Shown piece after piece: positions 23,947 through 36,222 of a DNA stretch of 64,000 nt (its first letter is position 1; each line of letters starts with the position of its first letter). The translations under genes were made by a program, and so were the position numbers. The notes under the pieces are model-generated. The model saw only the letters and a program-made list of their open reading frames with translations. It was not told the origin of the DNA and did no database searches. The stretch comes from Schizophyllum amplum. Lineage: Eukaryota > Basidiomycota > Agaricomycetes > Agaricales > Schizophyllaceae. The stretch is from the NCBI GenBank assembly GCA_007026445.1, contig VDMD01000045.1, positions 167,798 through 231,797 of the forward strand, given 5' to 3'.

Positions 23947-24080
23947 TTTGGCGACGGAGGTGACGCGCCCGTGAGTGTTCAGGACAAAGTCCGCGCGTGA
24001 TCAATATTGCCAAATACGGAGTCTCTTGTTCTGTCACCTCCATTGTGTACTCCCATTGTTCTCGATCGCAAGCTATCAAT
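23947..24080. promoter_or_regulatory. shared divergent promoter region of SYF1 and BET4
   Basis: Only 134 bases separate the two start codons on opposite strands, so the initiation sites of a splicing factor and a prenyltransferase subunit must be interleaved here. No defined element is claimed. Confidence 0.5.
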
Positions 24081-25469
24081 ATGGTGTGTTGTAGTCGCTG
24101 GACTATTTCTCAAGTTGCTTGACGTCCTGCAGCATGGAATCAAGCGCGTTGTCTATACCACGGAGGCTCTCGAAGCCAAGAAGAAGCGCGAGCAGGCGAG
24201 AATGCAGGAGTATCTGGCTTTGAACGACGCCATCTTAACGAAGGTAAGCCCACTCCACTCACTCGATAACCCCTTCATAACCCTGCGTAGAAACGAAACC
24301 ACGAAATGACAAGAGAGGCATTCGATCTCACCACGAAGATGCTGGAGATTAATCCCGAGTTTTACACCGTCTGGAACTACCGGAGAAATATACTGACCAA
24401 CGCCCTCTTCCCTCAAACGTGCGTCTTCATGCAACTACCCTCGACCTACCCTCACGCACCTGCAGCGACAAAGAGGGCATCAACGCCCTGCTCTCGAATG
24501 ACCTCGCCCTCACCACCGCAGCCCTGAAGGCGCATCCCAAGGTGTACGGCATATGGAATCATCGACGATGGTGTCTCGCCAACGTACCCGATGGCCCTGG
24601 AACTGCAAAGGATGGAGATTCAAACGGATGGCGGCAAGACTACTGGAACAAGGAGCTCTACCTCGCCGAGAGGATGCTCGATGCCGATTCCCGCAATTGT
24701 ACGGGCACTTTATATCTATGGCTTGGCCTCTCTGATCCCCTCCCAGTCCACGCATGGAACTATCGACGATACGCGCTCGAGAACATGCCCGTCTCCAGAC
24801 CGACGATGAACGAGATGGACTACACCATGCAGAAGATCAAGTCGAATTTCTCTAACTTCAGCGCATGGCACCATCGCTCCAAGGTCCTGCCATCCCTATG
24901 GGAGAGCGGTCAGCTGCAGCCTTCCAGCTCTCGAGAAACAGGTCCGTTCCTGCGCATCATCGGACACCATGTCGTTTGAACTCAAGAGATACTGCAGAAT
25001 TCGACTTAGTGCGAAATGCGATGTACACGGATCCAAACGACCAGAGCGTGTGGATGTATCACCGATGGCTCGTCGGCTCAGGTGGGATCTCGTCTCTATC
25101 GTCGACTTAGTGCTAAGGGTGCCAGGTGACGACCGGAGTCTGCTTGAGCGCGAGATAGCGGCCATCCAGGAACTGCTGGACGCAATTCAAGACGAGCCAG
25201 ACGAGGGATCTGACGTGAAATGTATGCTCTACTGCCCCGCTTGTGACCTGCAACGGCTGTCTGACTTGACTGTGTTTGTTGCAGGGTGCATGGAGTCCAT
25301 TGTCCATTACAAGCGTTTGCTGCTGAGGAAGCATGCTCTGCACGTCGATAACCATGCGTTGACAAAAGACTGCCTCTCGCTGCTAGAGGATCTGCAGAAA
25401 CAAGATCCTGCACGGCGGCAGCGCTACAAGGATATCGGCGCCCATCTCATTGGTGCCGTACCCTGCTAG
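24081..25469 (+). CDS. BET4: Rab geranylgeranyltransferase (GGTase II) alpha subunit
   Basis: With the beta subunit and Rab escort protein, Bet4 adds geranylgeranyl groups to C-terminal cysteines of Rab GTPases. Eight exons (24081-24083, 24133-24243, 24291-24418, 24466-24698, 24747-24941, 24998-25081, 25126-25221, 25285-25469) total 344 codons in frame. The first exon is the ATG alone, spliced to HGIKRVVYTTEALEAKKKRE, the family's N-terminus. Prenyltransferase-alpha repeats are plain: VWNYRRNIL, IWNHRRWCL, AWNYRRYAL, AWHHRSKVLP and VWMYHRWLVG. The acidic-charged tail (SIVHYKRLLLRKH) is also typical. It is convergent with the metallothionein gene. Confidence 0.93.
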
Positions 25470-25704
25470 ACAGCGCAGATAGTATGTGGTTTACTGTGTT
25501 ATCTCATGGATGGATTTTGGATCATGACGAAAGCGGTTCCATGTACTTGAATGTTCGTCGAGCACCACACAGGCGTCTTGAGGAAAGCGCAGATGGGAGC
25601 CATTCAGACGATACAACTGATGGTTTACATTGGGTTATTATGGTGATACACAGCATTACAGGCGGGAACCTGGCACATTCGAGGCCGTAGATGGCGCGTT
25701 GCGC

Positions 25705-25928
25705 TTACTTGCCGCACTTGCAGTCGTTGGGCTGGCACGAGCAGCTGCGGGTTTTCGCGTCAGCTAACATGCATGCGTCAGAACGCGCAAGACGCACTTG
25801 GAGCTGCAGCTGCAGCCGTCCTGGCCGCAGTGAGCGTCGACGGGGATCTGGACGGCCTACAGAGACAGAGAATCACTGGTTAGCGAACATGGTCGATGTT
25901 GGCGTTGAGCGCGACTCACGGTGTACAT
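25705..25928 (-). CDS. metallothionein, 35 residues
   Basis: Metallothioneins chelate Cu(I), Zn or Cd through cysteine thiolates in the cytosol. Three exons (25928-25920, 25856-25798, 25744-25705; 9, 59 and 40 bases) encode 35 residues with seven cysteines at 13, 18, 20, 24, 26, 31 and 33. Three C-x-C pairs occur in the run CSCSSNCSCQPNDCKCGK. All splice sites are good and the frame closes exactly. The first exon codes only for MYT. The short N-terminus (MYTAVQIP) before a Cys-rich tail fits other basidiomycete metallothioneins. There is no aromatic residue after Tyr2, as expected. Metal preference and inducibility cannot be read from sequence. A TATA-like box lies about 72-77 bases upstream of the ATG. 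Confidence 0.85.
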
Positions 25929-25999
25929 GGTGAGTGAGTTTTTGATTCGAAAGTTGGCTGACTTCGAGTCTGGAAAACTTCCTTTGACCCGAGCTGGCT

Positions 26000-26005
26000 C
26001 TTATA
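26000..26005 (-). promoter_or_regulatory. TATA-like box of the metallothionein gene
   Basis: TATAAG on the minus strand lies about 72-77 bases before the metallothionein start codon. The position and sequence suit a strong inducible promoter. I did not find a convincing metal-response element. Confidence 0.4.
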
Positions 26006-26229
26006 CCAGCGGAGACGCGCGATTTGCATCTGTTTGCGGGATTTACTGGAGAGTGGCGCGTCTCAGGCGGTGTGTCACACCCGTGTCATACGCCCAGAGT
26101 GCCCTTCAATCGGTGCATGCACCGACAGACCTCGAGTCCCTATCTATGCCATATGCGTCCGGAGCGGCGCCTCTCCGCGCTCTACACACGCATAACACAC
26201 GCTAGCCGGCGCCCTCGTTCGCTCTGGTG

Positions 26230-26836
26230 ACATGTCAAGAATCTGCGCAGGTGGGCGCCGAGTTGGGGTTGCGTATTGGCGGGTGCCACCCCAACGATGG
26301 GCGGCGGCCAGGCGACCTGCTGGTATGCTGTTGAAGCGCTCCCAGTGCCCTACCTTATACAACGTGCGTCCTGATCTACGCGCGTATGCAGGTGGTTTCG
26401 GGGATTACAAGGTCCGCGATCGCGCCGCCCGCAGCAGGAAACTCACCCTGACAAGCGGCTCTCAGGCAAGGTGCTGTGGTGCGACTGTCCCTACCAAGAT
26501 ACCGTGGCACACTAGATCATCTATTGTCAATGTAAGTGCATGTTTCGTTGTCTATGTAGTGCGGCCAACGCTCAATTCTACTCAGCGCTGCCACAGCGGC
26601 AGTTACCGCCTGAAAAGGAAGCTCAGCCTATGGTGGCGGAGGCCTTGTTCGCGGGCATCCTCCTCGAAGCAGTATGGCGGTTGGCCGATGCTTGGTGCGT
26701 CCCCTGCGACGAGCCGAGTGACCTACATGCTCTCTGCAACATGGACATAGACTGCAAAGAAGGTCAAGGGCGGTTTTGTGTTACGAGATCTCGAAGTCGA
26801 CTGCTGACGAGGCTCGCCCATCCTCGCGGACTGTGA
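26230..26836 (+). other. coding-like stretch, no reliable gene model
   Basis: Two ORFs in different frames have protein-like composition: 26232-26750, and 26540-26836 containing AEALFAGILLEAVWRLADAW. Possible donor and acceptor sites lie between them near 26531 and 26560. I could not build a model with consistent phases or recognise a domain. It could be a diverged or decayed gene, or the 5' region of Atg2. Confidence 0.25.
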
Positions 26837-27208
26837 GTAAACTGTTGAAGATTGGTTGAAGATGTGGGCCTCCTCCTTCTTCGTCTCATACCTCAAAGAC
26901 GCTAAGATGTCATTGTATTCGATGGAGCCTGATTAATAGTCAGCGCCGTGGTAGCATCGCATAAGGCGACTTCGGCGGTGAACGAGGAATCGCTCCTGGC
27001 TTGCATGATGTCTGGAAATGGGGATCCGGATCACTGTCCAGTAGCACAAAGTCGTGGATGTAAACTCGAGTCTCCAGTGGACCGCGCGGAAATATAGACG
27101 CGTGAGTGAGATCACGTGCGCGCGCCGCCCCCGCAATCATTGTGCGTCTTGCTTCCGCTCTTCCACGTTGTGGTTGTCCTCGACGCGTCCGACAGCGAGT
27201 ACGACTTG

Positions 27209-30200
27209 ATGACTTCATGGATCACTTCTTGGCTGCCTGAGATCCCATCCCTCAACTTCGCCCTACCGACTAGCAGCATCCAGCAGCGATTCATTTCGTT
27301 TGTGCTCAAGAAGTCGCTCGGACACTTCTTGAAGCCCGGCCAGCTAGATGCCCACCAGATCGAGTCGCAGATAGGCTCAGGATATGTGCATGTCAACGAC
27401 TTGCAGCTGGACAGTGATGTGCGTTACCTGAAGGTCGTCTCGGGGCTCTGTTGAAGTAACGCTACAGGCTATAAACGGTCTCATCGGCGGACTTCCAGTA
27501 GAGCTGCACGAGGGATCGCTGGCGAAAGTGACAGCACGAATCCCTTGGCCAAACCCTCTTACGTCGACGCTGGGATTTTCTCTGGACGGCTTGCATCTTA
27601 CGTTCCATCTCCGGCCCCCATCTCCGCCCCAGGACACCCCACACCTGGCCGACTCCGTTGTGTCTGTGGCCGAATCCTTCCTTCATGATGAGCTGAACGC
27701 GCGCGAGGAGGCGCTTCTGCGACAATCCTTCCACCAAGACGCGCCCGGCGTTGATCATGATCTGCCGGGAGGATTCGACCCCTTCATGTCAGCACCAGAG
27801 GAGGAGGAAGAGGTGCATCCAGACAACGATCCTGCCGGTGTATCCATATTTGCTTCGCTCATCGAACGCCTGCTGGCCCGCTTTGAGTTCGACGCCGTCA
27901 ATGTCAGGTTCACGCTCGTCGTACCTGAGCAGACAGAATTCACAATCATCATACCTGAGCTGCAATATCGCACGGAGGACCAGCCTGCCCTGGAGGAAGG
28001 GGGACCTACGGGACAATCACGAACGCTTAGCGTGCAAGGCTTGTCAGTTACCGCACGCGATCTTCGGCCGCCACCGCCCTCTGCTCCGTCCCAACTGTCT
28101 GCGACACCGTCTGGGACCCCAACTTCCTCCTTGTATCGGCATCGGTCTCCCTCCCCAGCATCCTCGTCATCATCATTGGATGACGACACACAGATGATGA
28201 TGTCCCAATCCCTCGCTTTCCTGCCGCCTCGTCCGCCCTCCCCTGCCAGCTCGGTTGCGAGCAGCATGTATCAAAGTGCTGTATCTACTGCTGAGGAAGA
28301 CGAGGCATCACCAGAGGCAGGTTACGGACCGAGACCTCACCGCCGCCGCAATGCCTCTCTAGGTACAGTCAGCAAGCCGATTGAACCACCCGCATCAGAA
28401 GCGCTTGCAGTTCCTGCGCCGACTACGGGACAGGATATCATCTTAAGCTTCGACTCTGAACCTATACGGCTAAGGTTGATTACACCACCGCCGACGGAGG
28501 ACGGGCCTCAGGTGGTTCAATTAGCAATCTCGGTCGGGATTCTTGCATGTGCCTTCCGGGCCTGGCACGTACGAGGACTCACCGAATGCGCGACACGATG
28601 GACGTCTTATCGACCACCATCCTCTCCGCCACCACCTCCAACTGCGACGACTCTAGCCTCGAAACCTGCAGCATCACCTTTATTCCAAAGTATTGCCGCC
28701 CAGTTCGAGATGCGGGGTATAGTGCTCCTCGTACTTCCTGCTGGCGCAGCTTCGCTAGATGCATACTACGCAAAGCCCCTGGTCCCACCGAATCTCTCGA
28801 ATGGCTTTCTGCGCCTCCACTTGGACCTGCTCAAGGCATCCGCGGCCATCGACGCTGAGTCGGCTTCATTGTCAACCACACTGTCGGACATATCCATGTT
28901 TCACTACATGCCATCGGCGCCTGGTGAGGGAGAACAACTTGCACGGCCTATTATAATCGTCGACCCCAACGCAAGTGCGCAATATACATCCGCTCATATG
29001 CATCCATCCCCCGATGCCGTTCCAGAACTGCCTTCCTTTGAAGCGACGAATTGGCCGACGAATGCTGGCAACCGCGTCTCCGCATGGCGGGCCAAGAACA
29101 AGAATAAGCAGGCAGGGGAAGTTGTCAAGATCCCGGCGGTCATGGCGCAAGCATCGTTAGACTTGACATCGGGCGGCAACCGCGCGAAGTCCGACAGTAA
29201 TATCTGTGTCACTTTCGCCCCTTTGTCGGTTTTCGTCGATTTGGAGGCGTTGAACGTGGATTCAATCACCGCATTCTTGGAAGATATGTCCCCACCAGTA
29301 CCTCCCGCGGGAAGCAGGGCAGACAACGATGATTATAGTTCAGACCTAGACGGGGAGACACCGCCCGCGACACCTGAACCAGCGGCTGCCGAACGGGAGA
29401 GGCGACGTCTGGAGAAGATGGTCTTGGATGATTTGGATCTAGGGATGGATTACGGCTTCAGGCGTCCCGAGCCGCCCAAGACGCGGAGATCCATGAAGCG
29501 GAGGCCGAAGGTATGCCTATGTAATCACCGAGTCAATCCTGCTTTTCATCTCATGCATCTTAGCCTGAGCCAGCTTTACATGCCTGTGTGCGGTTCCCTC
29601 TTATTCGGGCACAAGTGCGTTGCCCACCTCCACCAGACAAGCAAACACGCTCCGGGACACTTGTGCTCGATCTGCATGACGTGGGACTTGCGAACCATAG
29701 CGATGCTAGACAGGCCCCTGGTGCACGATTCGCGACGTCCACATCAGTAACACCGCCACTAGACGCTTTCGTGGGCGCGCGATGTCGCAGAATCTTAATC
29801 GGGACCTCTTACGCTCGAGACTCCAAAGTCACGTCTGTTCTATCGCTGGGTTCCCTGGCGTCAACATCTTCCGCCCAGCCGACCTTGGGCGTGGAGGCAG
29901 ACGATGGTCCGCCGGCACTATGTCCACGAGTATCATTCGGCAAGGCAGAAACCGGGCGGTCTGTTCTCAGTGTTGATATACCCTCGGCACATATACACTT
30001 GACGAAACCGTCGCTGGATGGACTGCAGTACCTCGCAGACGACATTACGCAGTATCTCGAGCGCACGCTAGGCGGCAAAGACGAAGGTGCTCCAGAAGGC
30101 GCAGAAAGCATGATCGGCAGCGACTTCTTCGCTGCTGGGTCGAAGACAGCGAGTACTTCGGACAGACTGTCGAGCACGTCCAACAGCGAGTTTGTGGCAA

Positions 30201-33200
30201 AGGTCATGATATCGGAAGGTGCGAGCATGATCTGTACTCCCAGGCCTAGTCTGATGAACGCCTCCAGCATTTGTGCGGTTGATGGTGCCAAGAGACGAGG
30301 GTCGGCAAGACAACGCAAGACCTTTCGACCTCAAGGCACTGGACGCGGATGTGCTTGTGGAGGTCAAGCCGACGGCAAGGTACTTTGGTATTGCTAATCA
30401 TACTTGAATCGCCACTGAAGCAACGCAGGATGAGACTGTCATCAACATGAGCCTCATGGAACTCACAGCGACGAACACATCGTCGGCTGGAACCGCCGAC
30501 TCCTGGTTAAGCTTGACCAGCCCGCGGGGTTTAGTGAGTCGCTTTTTACAAAGTTAATCAATTCAGTTCGCTCAATGGCCGGTAGGACACTGTTCCTCGT
30601 GCTATGGTCCATTTGCGCTTTGTATCAGCTGCATTGCCGGGAACAGGCGCGAAGGAATCTCGGATCAAGCTCAACCTCTTCGGCTTCACGTGTAATGCTC
30701 ATCCCGAGCATCAATGGGCGCTCGACATCGGCAGGTTTGTCAAAGCACCCCCTGGAGTGCGTCCATCATCATTGAAATACGATGTCTTCTAATTGCTGCA
30801 CAGGCTTTTGAGTCTGTCCCTCCGAGCGAGCGCACAAGAGTTTCCGTGCAAGTCATGGACGGGTCTTTGCGACTTTTTGCACCCAAGCATCCCGGCGCGG
30901 CGGTCGTGCACCTCGGCGAAGTCGGATTCTCTACTGAGATTGTGGATTCACCCGAGACTTCATTCAATATGTCGGTCCCTGCTCTAACGCTCTTCTATCT
31001 AGACGACCTCGCAGATGTATCTGAGAGCACGTATCAACGGGGCGGCGCTGTGTATTGGAAGGTAGGCCTGCGTGAGACTCATATTTTCGGTCGGGCTTAC
31101 GTTGTTTCAGGCGGCCGGCTACGCACTCGTTGCAGAGTTGACCGACCTTGCCTTGACATTCTCTACGCAAACAGTCGACAGACTTCCGGACATTAGGGTG
31201 CGTTTTGTCATCTGAGCTTGATAGACTGTACACTGACCGCTGTTAGGTGTTAATCGAGCGCGTTTGCCTGAAAATACACCTTTGTGCCGATACAGGAGCA
31301 GAACTGGGCGCTTTCTTCCAGGATCTGGGCACTTTGTTCAAAGCTCCAAAGGCTGAGAAAGTGCCTAAACCGAAGGCACGTCCAAGCATGGTTGGAGAAC
31401 ATCTTCTCAGCAAGTCCGCGCTATACGGTCCGCCGATCAATGCTGTGGTTTGCTCATACTGATATATCTGCAGTCGACGAGCAGGCATATCCACGGGTGC
31501 CCGATATTGGCCCCGCCCCCGACCTCATCATCGATGATCTACCAACGAATCCAGACTATTTGGACGAGTCGTTCGGTGCAGCTGCAGGTCTCCGTGAACT
31601 ACGTGATGACGATCTTGAAGACTTCGACGATGAGGCGGAGGAAATTCCTGTGTACACGCCGTCGGGATCTCAAGCGGGCGTGATATCCAGAGTGGGCGGA
31701 GAAACAATCAAGATTCTTCGACCAGAAGGCATACATATCACGGAGAACCATTTGACACCTTACCGCCAGAGTCCCAGTCGCAGCCAACGGAGTAAGTATT
31801 GGATCTTGGGTATACATGCGAGTCTAACGAGTGACAGCCTAGGATCTACTACGCTGCGCGTCCGCGTCCGCGACGGCGACGTCTCTTTACTACTCTATGA
31901 CGGCTATGATTGGGCAAGGACACGGAAGACGATTGAGCAAGAGGTCAAGGAGATGCGCAAGCGTCTCGCGAAGATCCGCCAGCTCGTCGCGAGCGGTCAA
32001 ACACAGGATCCTGCCCTAGACGACATCAGCGCAATGCTCTTCAACTCAGTGCACATAGGCCTCGACGAAGATCTTGACGCGCTTGAACCTGGCGCGCTCC
32101 TTGCCGCCATTGACGCCGAACTTCGCGAGGACCCAGAAACAGCGAGCCAGAGCTCGTGGCAGTCGTTCCGCGCCCCCGGGGGCGGACCGTCTGCGAAGCC
32201 CCACCTGAAATCCGCCAAGGTGCACGGGAAGCGACTCACGCGAGGCCGGGGCCCGTCCATCGAGTTCCGGTTGATGGGTGTTTGCGCGGACATTGACCAG
32301 TTCAGACCGGGGGAGGGTATGGTAGCGCGGACTCTGGCAACAGTGCGCGATCTAGAGATTCTGGACCACATCAAGACGTCGACGTGGCGCAAGTTCTTGA
32401 CGGGACTGAGGGAAGATGCACGCGGAAATGTTCGGGAGACGGATTCGAATATGGTGCGCGTGGAGCTGCAGACGGTGCAACCTGTGCCAGGGAACTCAGC
32501 GGAGGAGGCGAGAGTTAAGGTGAGTAATTTCGCTTCCTCCAGTGATCAACAGCTGACTGTCGACAATAGGCGAAAATACTGCCACTGCGCCTGCATGTTG
32601 ACCAGGACGCGCTCGACTTCTTGAAACATTTCTTCGCTTTCAAGGCCGCAGATGCACCAGAAGCTACGGGCGACGAGGGTGAGGGCGACCAGGTCTACAT
32701 TCGTGAGTCTTGCGTGTACATGTTCTCCATTCAGACCTTGTTGAATGTTACTATAGAGCACGCGGAGATTTTCCCGGTGGACCTGAAACTTGACTATAAG
32801 CCCCGTCGGGTTGACTATCGTGCGCTACGCGAGGGCCGCACCATCGAGCTCATGAACTTCTTCCACTTTGACGGCGCAGAGATGACATTGCGGCACCTCA
32901 CCCTGCATGGCGTACGTGTACTTTCTCTGTCCCTCCTCACGCTCCTGTGTCTTGACTCCATGGCTCATTCCTACCGCAGATCACCGGCTGGCCCCGCCTC
33001 TTCGATACGCTCAACGACCTTTGGACACCCGATGTCAAAGCCACACAACTCGCAGAGGTCATTTCCGGCGTCGCGCCCATTCGTTCTGTCGTGAATGTCG
33101 GCTCTGGGATTGCCGACCTCGTTCTTCTCCCCATAGCGCAGTATCGGAAGGACGGGCGAATTGTGCGCGGGGTGCAGAAGGGCGCGACGGCCTTCGTCCG

Positions 33201-33826
33201 AAGTGCAGGGGTGGAGGCAGTACGGCTAGGCGCGCGTCTCGCGACAGGGACGCAGGTGATCTTGGAGCAGGCGGAGGGCGTCTTAAGTGGCGGAAGCTTT
33301 GGGCAGGACGGGAGTGGACTTGTAGGCGGCCAGAGCGTCATAGGTGCACAGAGTCTCGGCGGCGGCTGGGGCGGAGAGAGCGTCCTGGCGGAGGTTCCCG
33401 CAGGTGTCCTTGGGGAGGATCTGGTATACGGGGAGGGTGGTAGCAGCGACGAGGACAGTGAAGGGGACCGGATCAGCAAATACGCGGAGCAGCCGGAAGG
33501 CGTGCAGGCGGGCGTGCGCTCAGCGTACAAGAGCCTGTCGCGGAACCTGAATTCGGCGGCGCAGACGATATTGGCGGTGCCGATGGAGATGTACGAGCGA
33601 TCGAGCGAGGCGAGTGGCGGTTGCGTTTTGACGAGCTGAAAATCTTGTGCTGACACTCAGTCTCCAGGGTGTCGTTCGCCCCGTCATCCGCCGCAGTCCC
33701 GATAGCGGGTTGAAGCCAATGATCGGCGCGAGCGAGGCCGTCAGCAAGACGTTGCTCGGCCTGCATAATACTCTTGACCCGGGGGTGAGGGCGGATAATG
33801 AGGCCAAGTATAAGAGTCGAAGGTGA
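27209..33826 (+). CDS. ATG2: autophagy-related lipid-transfer protein Atg2
   Basis: Atg2 bridges the ER and the growing phagophore and moves phospholipids. Fifteen exons sum to 1967 codons in frame. They are 27209-27418, 27468-29510, 29564-30218, 30268-30374, 30429-30533, 30586-30756, 30804-31061, 31111-31197, 31247-31427, 31474-31791, 31843-32519, 32570-32702, 32757-32911, 32980-33624 and 33668-33826. The N-terminus is a chorein-type domain (RFISFVLKKSLGHFLKPGQL, YVHVNDLQLDSD). The middle holds long disordered Pro/Ser segments. The Atg2 family core is near LRVRVRDGDVSLLLYDGYDW. The C-terminal amphipathic region reads GITGWPRLFDTLNDLW, GIADLVLLPIAQY, GATAFVRSAGVEAVRLGARL and GASEAVSKTLLGL. 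The splice after 30374 appears to use a GC donor. The start was chosen at MTSWITSWLP. Confidence 0.93.
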
Positions 33827-34106
33827 TGGGGGGACGTTGCAGGATACACGGTACGGTGCGACCACGCCCTCGGGCCTGGGGAAGAGGTTCTGGATTGATG
33901 AGCAGGAGTAGGGGAGAGTTGGGTCGCATTCACGAATCCTCACGACGTATCAAACGCCTCATATCTGACACTGTATATGCCGCACAACATGTACTTATAG
34001 ACTCTAGTAGCATAGCTTACGTAATATCGCGCAAATGGCCGCTGGTTCAACGCTCAGTTTCCTCATATCGAGGTTGCATGCAGGCTGAGGTGCACAAGCC
34101 TCAATA
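33827..34106. other. 3' flank of ATG2
   Basis: Convergent intergenic sequence between Atg2 and the MITE. No gene or RNA is seen. Confidence 0.5.
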
Positions 34107-34297
34107 CAGCTTCTTGCAGAATAGATTGCAGTCCCGTGCGTGGAGATTTCGGCCACATGGCGTGCGAAAGCCAATCACGTCGCCAGGACGGTCTTTCAGA
34201 TCGGTAACAGGCTGCAACGACGCGTATGATTGGCTCTCGACCTTCACATGGCTGAGAATTCTGATGCCCGGACTGCAATCTATTCTGCAAGAAGCTG
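34107..34297. mobile_element. mariner-like MITE, 191 bp with perfect 28-bp terminal inverted repeats
   Basis: The left end 34107-34134 and right end 34270-34297 are exact reverse complements over 28 bases, beginning CAGCTTCTTG. The dinucleotide TA flanks both ends, the target-site duplication typical of Tc1/mariner elements. The 135-base interior has no ORF, so this would be a non-autonomous miniature element mobilised in trans. Family assignment rests on TA duplication, the CAG start and size, and is an inference. The element sits in the intergenic gap and disrupts no gene. Confidence 0.75.
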
Positions 34298-34741
34298 TAG
34301 TAGCGAGACCGCACCTTGCGGACTTTGAAGTTTGCGGCGATGTGCGCACATATCCCATAGGCTTCAGAGCTTCATATCCATATACATTCTATCTTCATTG
34401 TCATTAAGGTCCGTGCGGATACATAGATGGTGGGTAAATGCAGTCCGACACAAGCATCCTGTCTGTCTACACGCGAGGGGGTATGGATTAGAAGATGGTA
34501 AGGCATACCCTCTAACTGGTATCCGAAAGGTATCGTAAGTTCGTGCATAAGAGGTCCGCGAATGGAAGGGGGACGATGTACTCGAGAAGCTCGACAAGCA
34601 GCGTGGCTGATGGTACGCATCAGCCAGGGAAGAGTCGAGGCCGAGCGTACGCCTGGCAAGCGAGATGTCGAGCCTGCCGAGTGGATGTCGCGCCGAGTTG
34701 GCCTCACGAGAAGTCTGATACGTAGTGAAAAGCAGCGCAGA
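34298..34741. other. intergenic region downstream of the nucleotide-sugar transporter
   Basis: This is the remaining convergent gap. No gene, RNA or repeat is recognised. Confidence 0.5.
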
Positions 34742-36222
34742 CTACCGTCCTGAGGCGAACATGTTCTCCGTGGGCGACCCCGTCGGTGATGGCGCTCCCG
34801 ACGTCGATCGAGTGCCCGGCAGTGACGAGAATGAGCTGCTGGTCGAGAGCACGCGCAGTTTCTCGAACGGCTGGCGCTCCTCCACGGCCGGCGAGCGCGC
34901 GCCCTTCCATTTGTCCGGCCGCGTTACCTGCGTCCACTGGTCGCACTCGTGCGTGTTGCTGACGAGCCTCGCGCGCCGCGGCTGCTGGTTGTACAGCCAC
35001 GTCGCCACGAGCACGACCGACGAGCCCAATACGAAGGTGAAGGTCAGGTGGAAGTCGAACAGCGCGACGGACGCCATGAACGATATGACGATGCTGAGCG
35101 AGGTGGCGAAGCCCTTGAGGATGTTGTCCGAGTACTTGATCACCATCGCGGTCACGAGGCCGCCAGCCACCTGCACGGCCACTGTCGCCCACGCCCACGG
35201 GCCGAAGTTGCGGAACAGCAGCGCGAGCACGCCCGACGCGCCCGCGTCCGTGTCGCGCGCGGATACGGCGATCGGCGCGAGCGCGGGGAGCAGCGAAAAC
35301 AGCGAGAGCTGCACGTTGCGCACCCAGAGGTCGCCCGGCGAGTTCTTCAGTACCATCTCGAAGTAGACACCCGCGAGGCCGGGACGTAAAGCAGGCGAGC
35401 GCGACCGCGAGGAAGCCGCGCGTGGGATCAAGCTCGTGCGCCGCGCCCGACCGCCCTGCGCCCGCCTGGATCTGCACGATGCCGACGCCGACAGCCAGGC
35501 ACACGAGCGCGAGCCACTGCACGGGCGCCAGTTTCTTGCGCAGCATCACCACCGAGAAGGCGGCGGTCGTGAGGATCTTCATCTGGTAGCTGACCTGGAA
35601 CGTCGCCGCCTCAAGATTCGTCGCCGCGACGTACTGCAAGTTGTTCTGGATGACTGGGGGAATGGGTTAGCACGCGCGTGCCTAACCGGTGGTGATGCAT
35701 ACCATAGAGGATCGCGGGGATGGAAAGCTTCCAGCAGTCAGGGCTGAACACGTCGCGCGAGACGCGGGTGAAGCGGTGGACTGCGCTGCGCAAGAGCTGG
35801 GAGCGTGCCTTTGGTGCATCGAGCAAGTATGGAGATGATGGTGAGGGTGCGTCCACGCGGGCCAGTGCGAACGCAAAGGATATGAGGCCCTTGAGGATCT
35901 CGTTCATGAGGACGGCGGTCCCGGCGGAGTACGCCTGCGAGGGAGGGGTTGATACACGCGAGTAGTGCATAATGATGGTGAGCATTGAGTTCTGGACGGC
36001 CAGCGTCACCAATCTGAGTGGCTTGTCAGCAAAGACATAGGAGACGCAGGGCCAGTCAACGCACGAGATGTACTTGAGCGGAATACCCCAAAGACTGGGC
36101 GTATTCGGCGCGTTCCCATTGGCGTCATTTGCCAAACCTAACTGCTCGTCGTCGTTGTCATCGTGCACCTCCAACTTGACGATACCAGGTGGGGGGAGGG
36201 CGATGGAACTCGGTCTCGACAT
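34742..36222 (-). CDS. Golgi nucleotide-sugar transporter (UDP-galactose/UDP-GlcNAc type, SLC35A family), one-base frameshift
   Basis: The family exchanges cytosolic nucleotide sugars for luminal nucleoside monophosphate across the Golgi membrane. Exons are 36222-36065, 36013-35703 and 35653-34742. Family blocks are SLWGIPLKYISLVTLAVQNS, LTIIMHYSR, TAVLMNEILKGLISF, VIQNNLQYVAATNL, TFQVSYQMKILTTA, GLAGVYFEMVLK and YSDNILKGFATSLSIVIS. Multiple hydrophobic helices and a Ser/Pro-rich tail of about 60 residues (SLPGTRSTSGAP) are clear. The exon total is one base over a multiple of three. Frame is lost between LAVALACFTS and GLAGVYFEM at a run of three bases (GGG on plus, 35381-35383), where two would restore a 459-residue protein. 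The sugar specificity is not certain. Confidence 0.88.

Noticed and set aside
23947..24043. Upstream start for Syf1 at 24043 giving an unbroken frame
   Set aside because: The added residues do not look like a Syf1 N-terminus, and only 37 bases would remain to the Bet4 start; a one-base deletion fits better. It cannot be excluded without cDNA.
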